Source: CALGKJ01 sp049322695 (GTDB lineage: Bacteria > Bacillota > Clostridia > Lutisporales > Lutisporaceae). From it: a DNA stretch of 64,000 bases. Below the pieces are notes generated by a model. The model searched no databases and was not told the origin of the DNA. It saw nothing but the letters and a program-made list of their open reading frames with translations. Location of the stretch: contig JBMORW010000037.1 of NCBI GenBank assembly GCA_049322695.1, positions 12,905 to 76,904 on the forward strand, read 5' to 3'. The position numbers and the translations under genes are program-made. Positions 16,869 through 25,767 of the stretch are shown here, in pieces (the first letter of the stretch is position 1; every line of letters begins with the position of its first letter).

Positions 16869-17432
16869 TTATCTTGAGTTAATCAGAGACATTACTTCAG
16901 CTCTTGCAGCAGCGTTTTTGTTAAACACACCTCTTACAGCTGAAGTCACAGTCTTTGAGCCGGGCTTTTTTACCCCTCGCATTGTCATACACATATGTTC
17001 AGCTTCTACAACAACTACTACACCATAAGGACTAAGTGCCTCCATAAGACTATCTGCTATAGTAGCAGTAATCCTTTCCTGAAGCTGCGGCTTTTTAGCC
17101 ACTGCTTCCACAGTCCTGGCAAGCTTGCTGAGTCCTGTAAGCCTTCCTCCCTTTGGAAGATATGCCACATGTGCTTTCCCAAAGAAGGGTACAAGATGAT
17201 GCTCACAGGTAGAATAAAAGGGTATATCCTTTACCAATACCAGCTCTTCGTGCTGCTCCTCTTGAAAATAGACCTTAAGATGGCTCTTTGGATCATCTGT
17301 AATTCCTGAAAAAATTTCTTCATACATGCGCGCTATTCTGGCAGGGGTCTCTCTCAAGCCTTCTCTGTCAGGATCCTCACCTATAGCCTCCAATATATCT
17401 CTAATTGCTTTTTCAATTTTTTCCTTATCCAT
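16869..17432 (-). CDS. folE: GTP cyclohydrolase I (187 aa)
   Basis: First committed step of folate synthesis, GTP to dihydroneopterin triphosphate and formate. The zinc/catalytic segment YSTCEHHLVPFFGK, the LSKLARTVEAVAK helix and CMTMRGVKKPGS with the second zinc Cys are all visible. Good AGAGGT site before the ATG. It lies between folP (81-base gap) and pabC; the pabC-folE gap contains a heptad repeat element. Confidence 0.95.
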   Translation of the reverse strand: MDKEKIEKAIRDILEAIGEDPDREGLRETPARIARMYEEIFSGITDDPKSHLKVYFQEEQHEELVLVKDIPFYSTCEHHLVPFFGKAHVAYLPKGGRLTGLSKLARTVEAVAKKPQLQERITATIADSLMEALSPYGVVVVVEAEHMCMTMRGVKKPGSKTVTSAVRGVFNKNAAARAEVMSLINSR

Positions 17433-17460
17433 ATTTATACCTCTTTCAACAATATATTAA

Positions 17461-17665
17461 CCTCTAACTACTGGCCACTAACCGATAACCTAACAACTAT
17501 TTTCTGACTACTGACAGCTAACAGATGCGAGTAGTGCTTCTGTAAAGCACACGAGTTGCCAGTGATCAGCAAGCCTTTGCTATCCTTTTGACACCCGTAT
17601 CCACTTCTAATGTCCCCTGACACCTGTTCTCTGTTCCCAGTTACTAGTGACCAGTGACTCAATCA
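17461..17665. repeat. Heptad-repeat element R1
   Basis: 7-nt periodic sequence occupying the pabC-folE gap and running into the pabC 3' end. Minus-strand units include GTCACTG, GTCACTA, GTAACTG and GTGTCAG; a central mini-hairpin GTGCTT...AAGCAC lies near 17536-17556. The distal part (17461-17525) shows the complementary phase, such as CTAACTA, CTGGCCA and CTAACCG. Confidence 0.75.
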
Positions 17666-18464
17666 TCTTCCTATACTCATTATCCAGCATACTCGTTATC
17701 CCATCGCTTTTAAGCTCATAAACATTTCCGTCAATTTGCTTTACCGGCATTATCCCCATTAATGAGTTTGTTATGAATACTTCATCTGCTTTAAAAAGCT
17801 TTTCAGGGCTATAAAATCCTTCATCTATACATATGTTTAAAGAACTTGAAAGCTCCAAAACCTGCTTTCTGGTTATACCCGGCAGGACTCCGCATTCTAC
17901 AGAAGGTGTATACAGATTGTTTCCCTTTAACCAGAATATATTGGATATAGAGCCCTCCGATACAAATCCGCTGCTGTTTAGCAATAGCGCTTCATCATAA
18001 CCTGCTTCATCTGCTGTCCTCTTTGCTAATATATTATCCAAATAGTTTATGGACTTCACTCTGCTTAAGGGTGAATATTCATTCCTTCTTATATCTGAAA
18101 GGCACAGCTTAAAGCCCTTTTCATAGCTGACTTGAGGATAAACCTTGCTTCTTGTCTTCATTGTAACTGCACAATTTGTACTCTCTTTCAAGCAATCAAG
18201 CCTTAAGCTGCCGTTTTTTATCCCATTTAGCTTCATTAGCTTATAAGCATTTTCCAGCAGCAATGAATTTTCAAGTAAATAATCCATATGCAGTAATACA
18301 CATGAGGCCCTCAATCGTTCAATATGCTCGTTCCAAAAAAGTAATCTGCCATCCAGTACTCTGATAGTCTCAAACACTCCATAGCCATAAGCTAAAGCCG
18401 GACTATCAGCATCGATATTAAACTGTTGTGATTCTATTATTTCATTGTTATAGATTATATACAA
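17607..18464 (-). CDS. pabC: 4-amino-4-deoxychorismate lyase (285 aa)
   Basis: PLP fold-type IV enzyme that splits aminodeoxychorismate into pABA and pyruvate. Landmarks are YGYGVFETIRVLDG, VKSINYLDNILAKR with the PLP lysine, SEGSISNIFW and GVLPGITR. Family relatives include D-amino-acid and branched-chain aminotransferases, but the position after pabA-pabB supports PabC. TTG start. The last 14 residues (VTSNWEQRTGVRGH) are encoded by heptad-repeat sequence, so the original stop seems to have been replaced. Confidence 0.88.
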   Translation of the reverse strand: MYIIYNNEIIESQQFNIDADSPALAYGYGVFETIRVLDGRLLFWNEHIERLRASCVLLHMDYLLENSLLLENAYKLMKLNGIKNGSLRLDCLKESTNCAVTMKTRSKVYPQVSYEKGFKLCLSDIRRNEYSPLSRVKSINYLDNILAKRTADEAGYDEALLLNSSGFVSEGSISNIFWLKGNNLYTPSVECGVLPGITRKQVLELSSSLNICIDEGFYSPEKLFKADEVFITNSLMGIMPVKQIDGNVYELKSDGITSMLDNEYRKMIESLVTSNWEQRTGVRGH

Positions 18465-18478
18465 CTTAATATCTCATC

Positions 18479-18568
18479 TCCTCGCATCCCGAAACTCGTA
18501 ACTCGCTACCACACTCAACTCCTCCAACGCACATCTAGCTGCCGGTGGCTGGAGGCCTGCGGCCATAA
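18479..18568. repeat. Heptad-repeat element R2
   Basis: Fills the pabB-pabC gap. Units with 7-nt spacing such as CGAAACT and CGTAACT (plus strand) occur at 18488-18515, followed by a short GC-rich hairpin-like part (GCCGGTGGC, GGAGGCCTGCGGCC). Confidence 0.7.
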
Positions 18569-18569
18569 T

Positions 18570-19940
18570 CTATAGCGCCAGCGCGTTCATCATCGCCTTG
18601 GCCTTTTGCAGTGATTCCTTGTATTCCTCTTCAGGGTCCGAATCCCATACAATACCGCCTCCTGCTTGAAAATATGCGGCACCGTCCTTTAACAATATTG
18701 TTCTTATTACAATATTAAGGTCAATATTTCTATTAAAGCCCATATAACCAATACTTCCTGTATATATATTTCTTTGTGCGGGCTCCAGCTCATCTATTAT
18801 TTCCATAGCTCTTATTTTAGGAGCTCCAGTTATTGATCCACCCGGAAAAGCTGCCTTTATGGCATCAAACTCTGTGTATTCATCTCTGATTTTACCCGTT
18901 ATTGTTGCAACAAGATGGTATACAGTAGCATATTCCTCAAGATGGAAAAGCTCCTCCACCTTCACAGAGCCGGGCTCGGACACTCTTCCAAGATCGTTTC
19001 TCTCAAGATCTACTATCATAAGAAGCTCTGACTTATCCTTCTCACTTGATAAAAGCTCCTCCCTGTATGCCAAATCCTCTTCCATGGTCTTACCCCTTGG
19101 TCTGGTACCTTTTATAGGTCTTGTCTCCATAAATCTGCTGCTTATTTTTAAAAACCTCTCAGGCGAGCTGCATAGTATATGTGCTTCTCCTATATCCATA
19201 AATGCTGCAAATGGCGCAGGGTTAATAGTACGAAGTATTTCATACAGCTCAAATGGAGATTTTGTGGTATTACATCTGAACCTTTGGGTCAGATTCGCCT
19301 GATAAATGTCTCCGGAGAGTATATACTCCCTGATATTTTCAACAGCTTTTATATAGTTTTCCTTTGTGAAATTGCTCTCATATTGAACTTCTCTATATTT
19401 ATCATTCAAAGGCTTTGAAATTATCTTATTCTCATTACACTTTATTCTTTTTATCAGTCTTTTTACATTATCCTTTTCACAGCCTGTAAAGCCGTTGGAA
19501 GCTGCAAAGCATTCATTCGTCTTATGGTCAACTGCTATAATAGTGTCATAAAATCCGAAAAAACTATCCGGTATACATACATCATCAACTGCTTTTCTTG
19601 GCAGCTTCTCAATAAAGTGACACAAATCGTAGCCAAAATATCCCACTGCACCTCCAGTAAACGGTAAGTCATCCGAAACAGCCGCAGTATATTTATCAAA
19701 AAGGAGCTGCAGCTCTTCAAAGGGATTTCCTTTTATACTTTTATGATAACTGCCTTGCAGTATTTCTATATCTTCATTTTTACTTTTAAAAATCAAAAAA
19801 GGCTCAGAGCCTATGAATGAATACCTTCCAAGCTTATTGCAATCCATACCGCTATCAAGAAAAAAACAATGGGAATCATCCTTCAAAATAGAAAATAGCT
19901 CAAATGCATTTAGTTTGGTATTGAATTGTTCTTTATACAA
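18570..19940 (-). CDS. pabB: Aminodeoxychorismate synthase component I (456 aa)
   Basis: Chorismate-binding enzyme that, with PabA-derived ammonia, makes 4-amino-4-deoxychorismate. Motifs are ETRPIKGTRPRGK, the DLERNDLGRV segment that binds Mg and chorismate, FPGGSITGAPKIRAMEII and YTGSIGYMGF. The N-terminal domain is present, so the length is full. TTG start with GAGAGG 6 bases upstream. The PIKGT lysine distinguishes aminodeoxychorismate synthases from anthranilate synthases, and the folate context agrees. Confidence 0.92.
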   Translation of the reverse strand: MYKEQFNTKLNAFELFSILKDDSHCFFLDSGMDCNKLGRYSFIGSEPFLIFKSKNEDIEILQGSYHKSIKGNPFEELQLLFDKYTAAVSDDLPFTGGAVGYFGYDLCHFIEKLPRKAVDDVCIPDSFFGFYDTIIAVDHKTNECFAASNGFTGCEKDNVKRLIKRIKCNENKIISKPLNDKYREVQYESNFTKENYIKAVENIREYILSGDIYQANLTQRFRCNTTKSPFELYEILRTINPAPFAAFMDIGEAHILCSSPERFLKISSRFMETRPIKGTRPRGKTMEEDLAYREELLSSEKDKSELLMIVDLERNDLGRVSEPGSVKVEELFHLEEYATVYHLVATITGKIRDEYTEFDAIKAAFPGGSITGAPKIRAMEIIDELEPAQRNIYTGSIGYMGFNRNIDLNIVIRTILLKDGAAYFQAGGGIVWDSDPEEEYKESLQKAKAMMNALAL

Positions 19941-19967
19941 ACTGTTCCTCTCCCTGTATATCCTTTT

Positions 19968-20540
19968 TTATTTTCTTGTTCTGTCTATAAAGCTTTTTAG
20001 CATCTTAAGCCCTTCTTCCGTTAAAATTGCCTCAGGGTGAAACTGTACACCTTCTATGGCATAATCCTTATGCATAATTCCCATGATTTCACCTTCTGCA
20101 GTTTCTGCGGTAATACTAAAGCATTCCGGTAAAGTATCTTTGTCAAGTACTAAAGAATGATAGCGTGTAACACTTAAAGGATTCTTCAAATCAGTAAACA
20201 CCCCTGCATTGTTATGCGTTACAGGATGCACCTTGCCGTGTACAGGTTGCTGCCCCCTGGTGACTTTAGCGCCAAAGGCCTGTCCTATTACCTGATGTCC
20301 AAGACAAATTCCAAGTATCGGGATTACTCCCTTGTACCTTTTTACAACGTCTAAAGATACACCTGCCTCATTAGGAGTGCACGGGCCGGGTGATATAACA
20401 ATAATCTCAGGCTTCATGCTATCAATATCTTCAAGTCTTATCTTATCATTCCTGACAACTTCTACTTCTTCACCCAGAATCTGAAAATACTGAAGAAGAT
20501 TATAGGTAAAGGAATCGTAATTATCGATTATTAAAATCAT
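19968..20540 (-). CDS. pabA: Aminodeoxychorismate/anthranilate synthase glutaminase (190 aa)
   Basis: Class I glutamine amidotransferase that feeds ammonia to PabB. Triad: Cys in GICLGHQ, His in QFHPEA and the following Glu; the oxyanion segment ISPGPCTPNEAG is present. The fold cannot tell PabA from TrpG, and in many Firmicutes one protein serves both; the adjacent pabB and fol genes favour PabA. The gap to pabB is 27 bases. Confidence 0.9.
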   Translation of the reverse strand: MILIIDNYDSFTYNLLQYFQILGEEVEVVRNDKIRLEDIDSMKPEIIVISPGPCTPNEAGVSLDVVKRYKGVIPILGICLGHQVIGQAFGAKVTRGQQPVHGKVHPVTHNNAGVFTDLKNPLSVTRYHSLVLDKDTLPECFSITAETAEGEIMGIMHKDYAIEGVQFHPEAILTEEGLKMLKSFIDRTRK

Positions 20541-20563
20541 CTTTGGGTTCTCCTTTGTGGTAT

Positions 20564-20660
20564 GGTTACGGGTTTCGAGTTTCGGGTATTTGTTTTACTC
20601 TGTAACAGAAAAATCCCGCAACTCGCAACTCGTGCACTCAAAGAGTGCTCCTCGCAACTG
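20564..20660. repeat. Heptad-repeat element R3
   Basis: Upstream of pabA. Left arm units GTTACGG, GTTTCGA and GTTTCGG; right arm units CGCAACT (twice) then CGTG, giving an imperfect hairpin. A small hairpin GCACTC-AAA-GAGTGC followed by CTCGCAACT closes the element. Confidence 0.8.
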
Positions 20661-20668
20661 TAAAAGAG

Positions 20669-21013
20669 CTACCGCTCTTTTATATACCCTTTCCTAATCA
20701 GCTTATCTATATGCTGGCTTACCTTATCGTGTATGTTTACAGAGTATGACTCTTCAAGCACAAACATCATGGACACTGCTACCTGAGCAACATCAAGAAG
20801 CTCATCCGCTATTCTGCTTACAACCTCCTGCTCCTCCATTCTGCACTGCTCACCGTTAAGTCCTCTGAACTTTCCTATCAGCTGAGCCAATTCACCTGCC
20901 TCCTCCATTAGCTTAAGTGCAGTTGACTCAATATTGGGCCGCAAATTGTTCAGCCTTGGCAGACTAATGCTTTTATACCTTGTTGCTTCCTCTTCATTAT
21001 ATCTTTCACTCAT
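20669..21013 (-). CDS. MazG-like nucleotide pyrophosphohydrolase (114 aa)
   Basis: All-alpha NTP pyrophosphatase superfamily. KLMEEAGELAQLIG supplies the first metal-binding Glu cluster (EEAGE) and RIADELLDVAQVAV the second (DELLDV). One MazG domain only, so it is a short MazG-like protein. It likely removes non-canonical or surplus NTPs. ATG start with AGGTGG 8 bases upstream. It lies 11 bases after the PilZ gene and before the folate genes on the same strand. Confidence 0.8.
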   Translation of the reverse strand: MSERYNEEEATRYKSISLPRLNNLRPNIESTALKLMEEAGELAQLIGKFRGLNGEQCRMEEQEVVSRIADELLDVAQVAVSMMFVLEESYSVNIHDKVSQHIDKLIRKGYIKER

Positions 21014-21026
21014 CACTCAAACCACC

Positions 21027-21671
21027 TTACTGCTTATTAGTAGCATTCTTATTAAGCTCTTTTCTAATCATTTTAAGCTGCTCCCTGAAAACAAAAAGTG
21101 AAATTGTCTTTATATCCTCCAACGGCATTTCCATAAACTCGCAGCCTGATTCAAACAAACCGGCAGTTGAAGAAGGAACAGTACGCTTTACTATAGCAGT
21201 ACAGTCTAAGAAATAGTTAAGCTTAAGCTTGAACTTGAATACCATAAATTCAGGCAGCTTCAGACTGGTTTCTATCAATACTCCGCCTGCACTTACATTA
21301 AGTACTGTACCGGAAAACTGTTTGTCGGAGCTGGTCATTAGCACATCATTTATCATGAGCGGACGTCCTACGAAGCCTATTTTACAGTCCATCCTGTTAA
21401 AGCGTCTTTTTTCCTGAAAGCTTACCCCGCTATTATTAGGTCTTGATATGCTGACGGTATTATCATATATTTCTTCAACCTTGCTGTAAAATTCAAAAAT
21501 ATCTGTTCCGTTTATTGCTATACACAGTATTTCTTTACCCAAGGACAAAATATTCGCAGACTTAACTGTAAGTACCAGTTTATCTTCCTTTATCGCTTTG
21601 ATGCTTGTGTAAAGCTCCTGCTCCATATATGGTGCCAATACTATTATGAGTTGTCCAACGAAATAATTCAC
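21027..21671 (-). CDS. PilZ domain protein (214 aa)
   Basis: Two-domain YcgR-like layout: an N-terminal beta domain (about 1-90) and a C-terminal PilZ domain. RRFNRMDCKIG provides the RxxxR motif and NVSAGGV the NxSxxG motif that together bind cyclic di-GMP. Such proteins act as motility brakes or c-di-GMP adaptors. No flagellar genes are nearby, so the target is unknown. GGAGG site before ATG. Confidence 0.88.
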   Translation of the reverse strand: MNYFVGQLIIVLAPYMEQELYTSIKAIKEDKLVLTVKSANILSLGKEILCIAINGTDIFEFYSKVEEIYDNTVSISRPNNSGVSFQEKRRFNRMDCKIGFVGRPLMINDVLMTSSDKQFSGTVLNVSAGGVLIETSLKLPEFMVFKFKLKLNYFLDCTAIVKRTVPSSTAGLFESGCEFMEMPLEDIKTISLFVFREQLKMIRKELNKNATNKQ

Positions 21672-21776
21672 TGCTAATCCTCCTTGACAATACTAACCAC
21701 AGTACATAAATTATCAATAAAAATATTATAACAGATTTAAAATATTATATATAGTTATTCTGCAAATTATAAGCAT

Positions 21777-21822
21777 TAAAAAAGAAGAGCGGATATTTGC
21801 ATTGACAAATGCCCGACTCTTC
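21777..21822 (-). terminator. Intrinsic terminator downstream of the DUF4145 gene
   Basis: On the minus strand, GAAGAGTCGGGCATTTG pairs with a partial complement ending CGCTCTTC and is followed by TTTTTTA. It lies about 160 bases after the DUF4145 stop; the rest of the 310-base gap before the PilZ gene shows nothing else. Confidence 0.65.
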
Positions 21823-21981
21823 CTGTGTGTATTGCATTATCTCTTTGAGAATTTGAACATGTTGTTTTCTAAGCACATATATTCAGATTGTTAGTTGTTT
21901 GTTAGTTGCTTACAATCATTCACACGTAATTATTTGAATAACCTTGCTAAAATACTTATCATTATTACCTTTCTTAATCTG

Positions 21982-22644
21982 TTACTTTTTTCTGTCTCTC
22001 TTTTCTATCCCATTGCGCACCTCTTCTGGAAGAATATCATATAAATCATCTATTTCTTTTGGTCTAGTTATCATATATTCTACAATAATGTTAATTAATT
22101 TAAATAGCATAAAAGCTATTTCTTCATTATCATCTATGCATATTTCGCCCGGATGTACTGCGTTATTACCTACCACACGCACAATATCAAATGCCTTCTG
22201 TGTACTGGGTGGTAATCCATTTTTTATCAAATTTGCTATATCTGTATTAAGGTGCTTTCCTTCTTCTCCAAGATTTATACATAGTTTCTGTAATACTAAT
22301 CTTAGTAAAGCTGCCGACGCTTTTGGAGAAAAAGTAAATATGTTTCTCGCTTCGTTATAGTCATTTATGCAATCTTTTGGCATATCAGGTGAAGCTAAAG
22401 GTGCTGTACATACAAGTGGATATACCATTCTTACCACTTGATTATTTTGATATATCCATATAGAATGTTTTTTACACTTTTCACATGTACATATATATGT
22501 GTTATTTACATGAATTGAATCATGATATGTACTACCTAACATGTTTTTCGCCTCAATAATTAATCTCCACTTTTGATGTGAATAGGCATTACAAAAAGGG
22601 CAATTAAAGGCATCTGACATATAAAACGGTTCTTTATATTCCAT
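21982..22644 (-). CDS. DUF4145-type protein with N-terminal zinc site (220 aa)
   Basis: Two CxxC pairs (CPFC at 15-18 and CEKC near 55) suggest a zinc ribbon. An alpha-helical domain follows, with SPKASAALLRLVLQKLC and a GNNAVHPGE motif, both typical of DUF4145. DUF4145 domains often accompany restriction or other defence genes. It lies 110 bases after a PD-(D/E)XK protein on the same strand. Molecular role unknown. It is visibly AT-richer than the folate genes, consistent with transfer. Confidence 0.75.
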   Translation of the reverse strand: MEYKEPFYMSDAFNCPFCNAYSHQKWRLIIEAKNMLGSTYHDSIHVNNTYICTCEKCKKHSIWIYQNNQVVRMVYPLVCTAPLASPDMPKDCINDYNEARNIFTFSPKASAALLRLVLQKLCINLGEEGKHLNTDIANLIKNGLPPSTQKAFDIVRVVGNNAVHPGEICIDDNEEIAFMLFKLINIIVEYMITRPKEIDDLYDILPEEVRNGIEKRDRKK

Positions 22645-22754
22645 AAAATCCCTCTTATTCTTTTTTTGTATATTTCTATGCTATATGAGCATTTTCCTCT
22701 TTTTTGCTCTTTCATCACAATTTGCATGTTTAACATTTGTATATTAATTTTTAT

Positions 22755-24653
22755 CTATACCAAATATACTGCATAATTTTTCTTTACTACATCACTAACA
22801 ATTTTGTCTGTAACTAGTTCTTTAATTTCTGATGGCTGACAAACTCGTGAAATATTATTATTTATCCATAAACTATCATTTCTACTCCATATATATTCAG
22901 TGAATGGTGTTACGACTATAGGTACTATTACATCGACACCATCTGGAACACAAAAGTTAGTACCACTCTTGTGCATTAATAACCATTTAGCCTTTTCATC
23001 AACTTCTGTAATGGCCTTAATAATTTTTTGTTTTCTATGTTCTAAAGCAGATTCTTCACCTATAGTAAATGCCAGCGACATCTTATTACACTTTAATTCA
23101 CCTATATAAAGAACATTTTTATAAATGAAGCTAATATCAATCTCTTTAGATGTCCCATCAGTATGCTTTAACTTTTTTTTGCATTCCCAAGTTTTTATAT
23201 TTTCTGCTTTTAGCTTTTCAATAACATAGTCTTCGAACAGATGTCCTTTTTCATTATCATTTTCACTTAAAAAGTGCATATGTGTCAATATTACAAATGG
23301 TATAGCTGCATAATCTATTATAAAGTTATCTTCATTTGACGGTATAAATATTTTTCGTGGTCCTAAAGTCGTTAATGATATCTGCTTTTTGCTCTTTTCA
23401 TCTAGTGACAGACCTTCAAAAAGTAAAAGCATTTCCTCATAATCTAACTCGTAATTATTCAATGATGGTAGTCTATCAACTTTTGACATACTAACCAATT
23501 CTTTAAGTAGTTTTTCTTTAGAAAGAAAATGTCTATATGACCTCTTCATCATATCTATTCCAGCATTGGGTTTATCAGAGATTAAAGAGAAGTACATAGC
23601 TTGTTTAATTAAAAGGTATAATGATACTACAAAACATTCTAGTGAGTAATTGAACTTTTTCTTAAATTCTTTTCTCATATAATTATGCACAATATAGTAA
23701 TAATTAAAATCAAATGGAATCCATACAAAGTTTGGTACAGTATCTTCTTCTGTCGACAAGCTATCCTTTACATTCTTGGGAATACCGAATACTACATGAT
23801 ATGGGTAGTCATTTAATCTAATCCTATTCACATTGTATTGAGGTAACAATGTAATACCTTTAGAATCATCAATATTTATGTTTGCTAACATCATACCACT
23901 TGTAGTTGAGATATCTTCCATACCTCTTTCTTTATTATCATAGCATTTAATAAGTTCTTCTGTTTCATCATCATTTACTACATAGTAATTATTTCTATCA
24001 ATAACCAATATCCCTTTTTTGAAAAGCCTTCTTTTACAAGCAGTAGTATACCAGTATTCATATAGAATCCTTTCTAATATATATACTTCCATCAGATCAT
24101 CCTTTTCAAATTTGCCTAAATAAATGCCAGTGTTTTTATGCGATTCATATTTATCTTTTAAATAATACTTTAATGCTTTTGTATAGTTACCTGAAGCTAT
24201 GTTTTGGTCAGAGATTTTTTTGGTTTTATTACTGAATATTAATTCTTTTCCACATTTCAAATTCCCATATTTTAAAAATGCACACTCCATCATATTTCTA
24301 TAAAGCCATAATGTTGTTTTACTCTCTCCAAAACTTGCCTCTGGTCCAATTCTTCTGTAAAGATGTAACCAATAATAAACACTTTTATTCGAAATGATAC
24401 TCCTTATCTCAGTCTCTAATCTATTTTGTATTTCATTGATAAAATTTAATCCATCTAACTTTGTCATTGGACTTTTATATCTAAAAACGTCTGTATAGAA
24501 ATTTACTATTGAGCTAACAATTTTATCTCGTTTCGTATCAAATGTATCCAGTATATCCTTTCCAAGATACGCAAATAAAAGCGTATGATATTCAAATAAC
24601 ATCATAACTGATTTTTCCAATCTTCCACCTACTCCATAGCTAAATTTATGCAT
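22755..24653 (-). CDS. Uncharacterised protein with C-terminal PD-(D/E)XK nuclease-like domain (632 aa)
   Basis: The first 450 residues match nothing I can name; they are mainly helical with many aromatic residues. The C-terminal part has a PD-(D/E)XK pattern: Glu474 in GHLFEDYVIEKL, then Asp506 in KEIDISF, and Glu519-x-Lys521 in LYIGELKC. The spacing and hydrophobic strands fit a restriction-endonuclease fold. The ribosome-binding site is weak; TGG-TAAAAT upstream may be an extended -10. The role may be defence against foreign DNA with the DUF4145 gene, by inference. Confidence 0.7.
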   Translation of the reverse strand: MHKFSYGVGGRLEKSVMMLFEYHTLLFAYLGKDILDTFDTKRDKIVSSIVNFYTDVFRYKSPMTKLDGLNFINEIQNRLETEIRSIISNKSVYYWLHLYRRIGPEASFGESKTTLWLYRNMMECAFLKYGNLKCGKELIFSNKTKKISDQNIASGNYTKALKYYLKDKYESHKNTGIYLGKFEKDDLMEVYILERILYEYWYTTACKRRLFKKGILVIDRNNYYVVNDDETEELIKCYDNKERGMEDISTTSGMMLANINIDDSKGITLLPQYNVNRIRLNDYPYHVVFGIPKNVKDSLSTEEDTVPNFVWIPFDFNYYYIVHNYMRKEFKKKFNYSLECFVVSLYLLIKQAMYFSLISDKPNAGIDMMKRSYRHFLSKEKLLKELVSMSKVDRLPSLNNYELDYEEMLLLFEGLSLDEKSKKQISLTTLGPRKIFIPSNEDNFIIDYAAIPFVILTHMHFLSENDNEKGHLFEDYVIEKLKAENIKTWECKKKLKHTDGTSKEIDISFIYKNVLYIGELKCNKMSLAFTIGEESALEHRKQKIIKAITEVDEKAKWLLMHKSGTNFCVPDGVDVIVPIVVTPFTEYIWSRNDSLWINNNISRVCQPSEIKELVTDKIVSDVVKKNYAVYLV

Positions 24654-24771
24654 CTAAGTGCTATATACAACTATTTTACCATAATTTGTTATTCTCATAT
24701 AATAATAAATATTTTATATTTCTATGTCCTGTACTTAATCCACTTTACTATATTGCTACAGAAATAGTAAA

Positions 24772-24924
24772 ACCTCAAATTTACATTTGAGGTCAGACCA
24801 TCGAAAAAGTACTAAATTTGCAAAACCCAATAAAAAGACCCCTTGAAAATCAAGGCTTCGCTAAATGCAATTTCTTGAATCAAGGGGTTTTTCGATAACC
24901 TCACCTCAAATTTACATTTGAGGT
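24772..24924. mobile_element. MITE-like element flanked by 22-bp direct copies of a hairpin
   Basis: An identical 22-bp hairpin sequence (ACCTCAAAT, 4 nt, ATTTGAGGT) occurs at 24772-24793 and 24903-24924. Between them, about 109 bases have inverted ends sharing ATCGAAAAA and an internal inverted repeat AAAAAGACCCCTTGA / TCAAGGGGTTTTT. No coding capacity. The rest of the 530-base stretch before the next ORF is AT-rich, with no gene seen. Confidence 0.6.
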
Positions 24925-25186
24925 TTTGAGTAAGTTAAACGCATTATATATTTTAAAGCATTCCAATCTATATATAACAATCGATACAGCATTGTATATT
25001 ATCAAGAGTGCATTCCATATCCAGTAACATTTCTGATATTATTTTTTTGCTATTAGATTTCTTTTACTATCTTACTGAATCTTACTATTAGTAATTTTTT
25101 TTAATATCTCATGTAAGATATACAGTAACTATCAAAACTCTTGCACTTTTCATATTTCTCTTTGTTTTTTATAATTATACCCCTAA

Positions 25187-25582
25187 TCAAGTCGTCAGAA
25201 GTGACATTTTATTCTCAATGACTTCTTCAAAGCTGAGTTCCTTCTTTTGTAAGTATCTGACCCCCTGAGTCCTTATAGTGTTGAAAAGTTGGTTAATATC
25301 CGTTATTTCTGCCCTTGCAGCAAAGGAAGTAATATTTCCTATAGTACCTGGTATTAATGCAAAGGCAGCAGCGTCTAGTTGCTTATCCCTTGCAATGAGT
25401 CCCTTTCCGTTGAAGTTATCAAAAGCTTTTTGTATGCTTTCCCATATAGGCGATATAGAGCAACGCTCTATCCTCGTTCGGTCTAGTTCCTTCTTTATCA
25501 ACCATGATTTAGTGCAGTAGTTCCATAGTGACCTAAGATTTTCAAGAGCTTCTTCCACAGTGTCGAGTTTGACCTCTTTCAA
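25187..25582 (-). pseudogene. Hypothetical ORF, probably N-terminally truncated
   Basis: 131 residues from a TTG, but the same frame stays open and protein-like back to a stop at 25679-25681 (for example FDTWKENWLVPNIVWNVEFE) without any ATG, GTG or TTG. This suggests the 5' end has been lost. The visible part is soluble and helical, with LDRTRIERCSISPIW and RAEITDINQLFNTIR. It weakly recalls the C-terminal part of rolling-circle replication initiators, but I cannot support that. It lies between the MITE-like element and the rpsI terminator in an AT-rich accessory stretch. Confidence 0.4.
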
Positions 25583-25721
25583 GAAGTCCCTGCTGATTTC
25601 AAATTCTACGTTCCATACTATGTTTGGAACTAGCCAATTTTCCTTCCATGTATCAAAGAGACATAATACTTGCCTTTTCTATGTGACTATATTATGTCTA
25701 AAGAAGATCATGGTTTTATGC

Positions 25722-25755
25722 AAAAAAAACTCCCCAAACCATTGGTTTGAGGAGT
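25722..25755 (-). terminator. Intrinsic terminator of rplM-rpsI
   Basis: A 12-bp stem (AACTCCTCAAACC with one mismatch to its partner) with a 3-nt loop is followed on the minus strand by eight T. It lies 12 bases after the rpsI stop. Confidence 0.9.
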
Positions 25756-25767
25756 TCCACGTTTTTC

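Noticed and set aside
18859..19302. 147-codon open frame on the plus strand inside pabB
   Set aside because: Antisense shadow of pabB; no ribosome-binding site and biased serine/leucine composition.
20541..20668. THF riboswitch before the folate operon
   Set aside because: The gap upstream of pabA consists of heptad repeat R3, and no folate-aptamer-like sequence was recognised.
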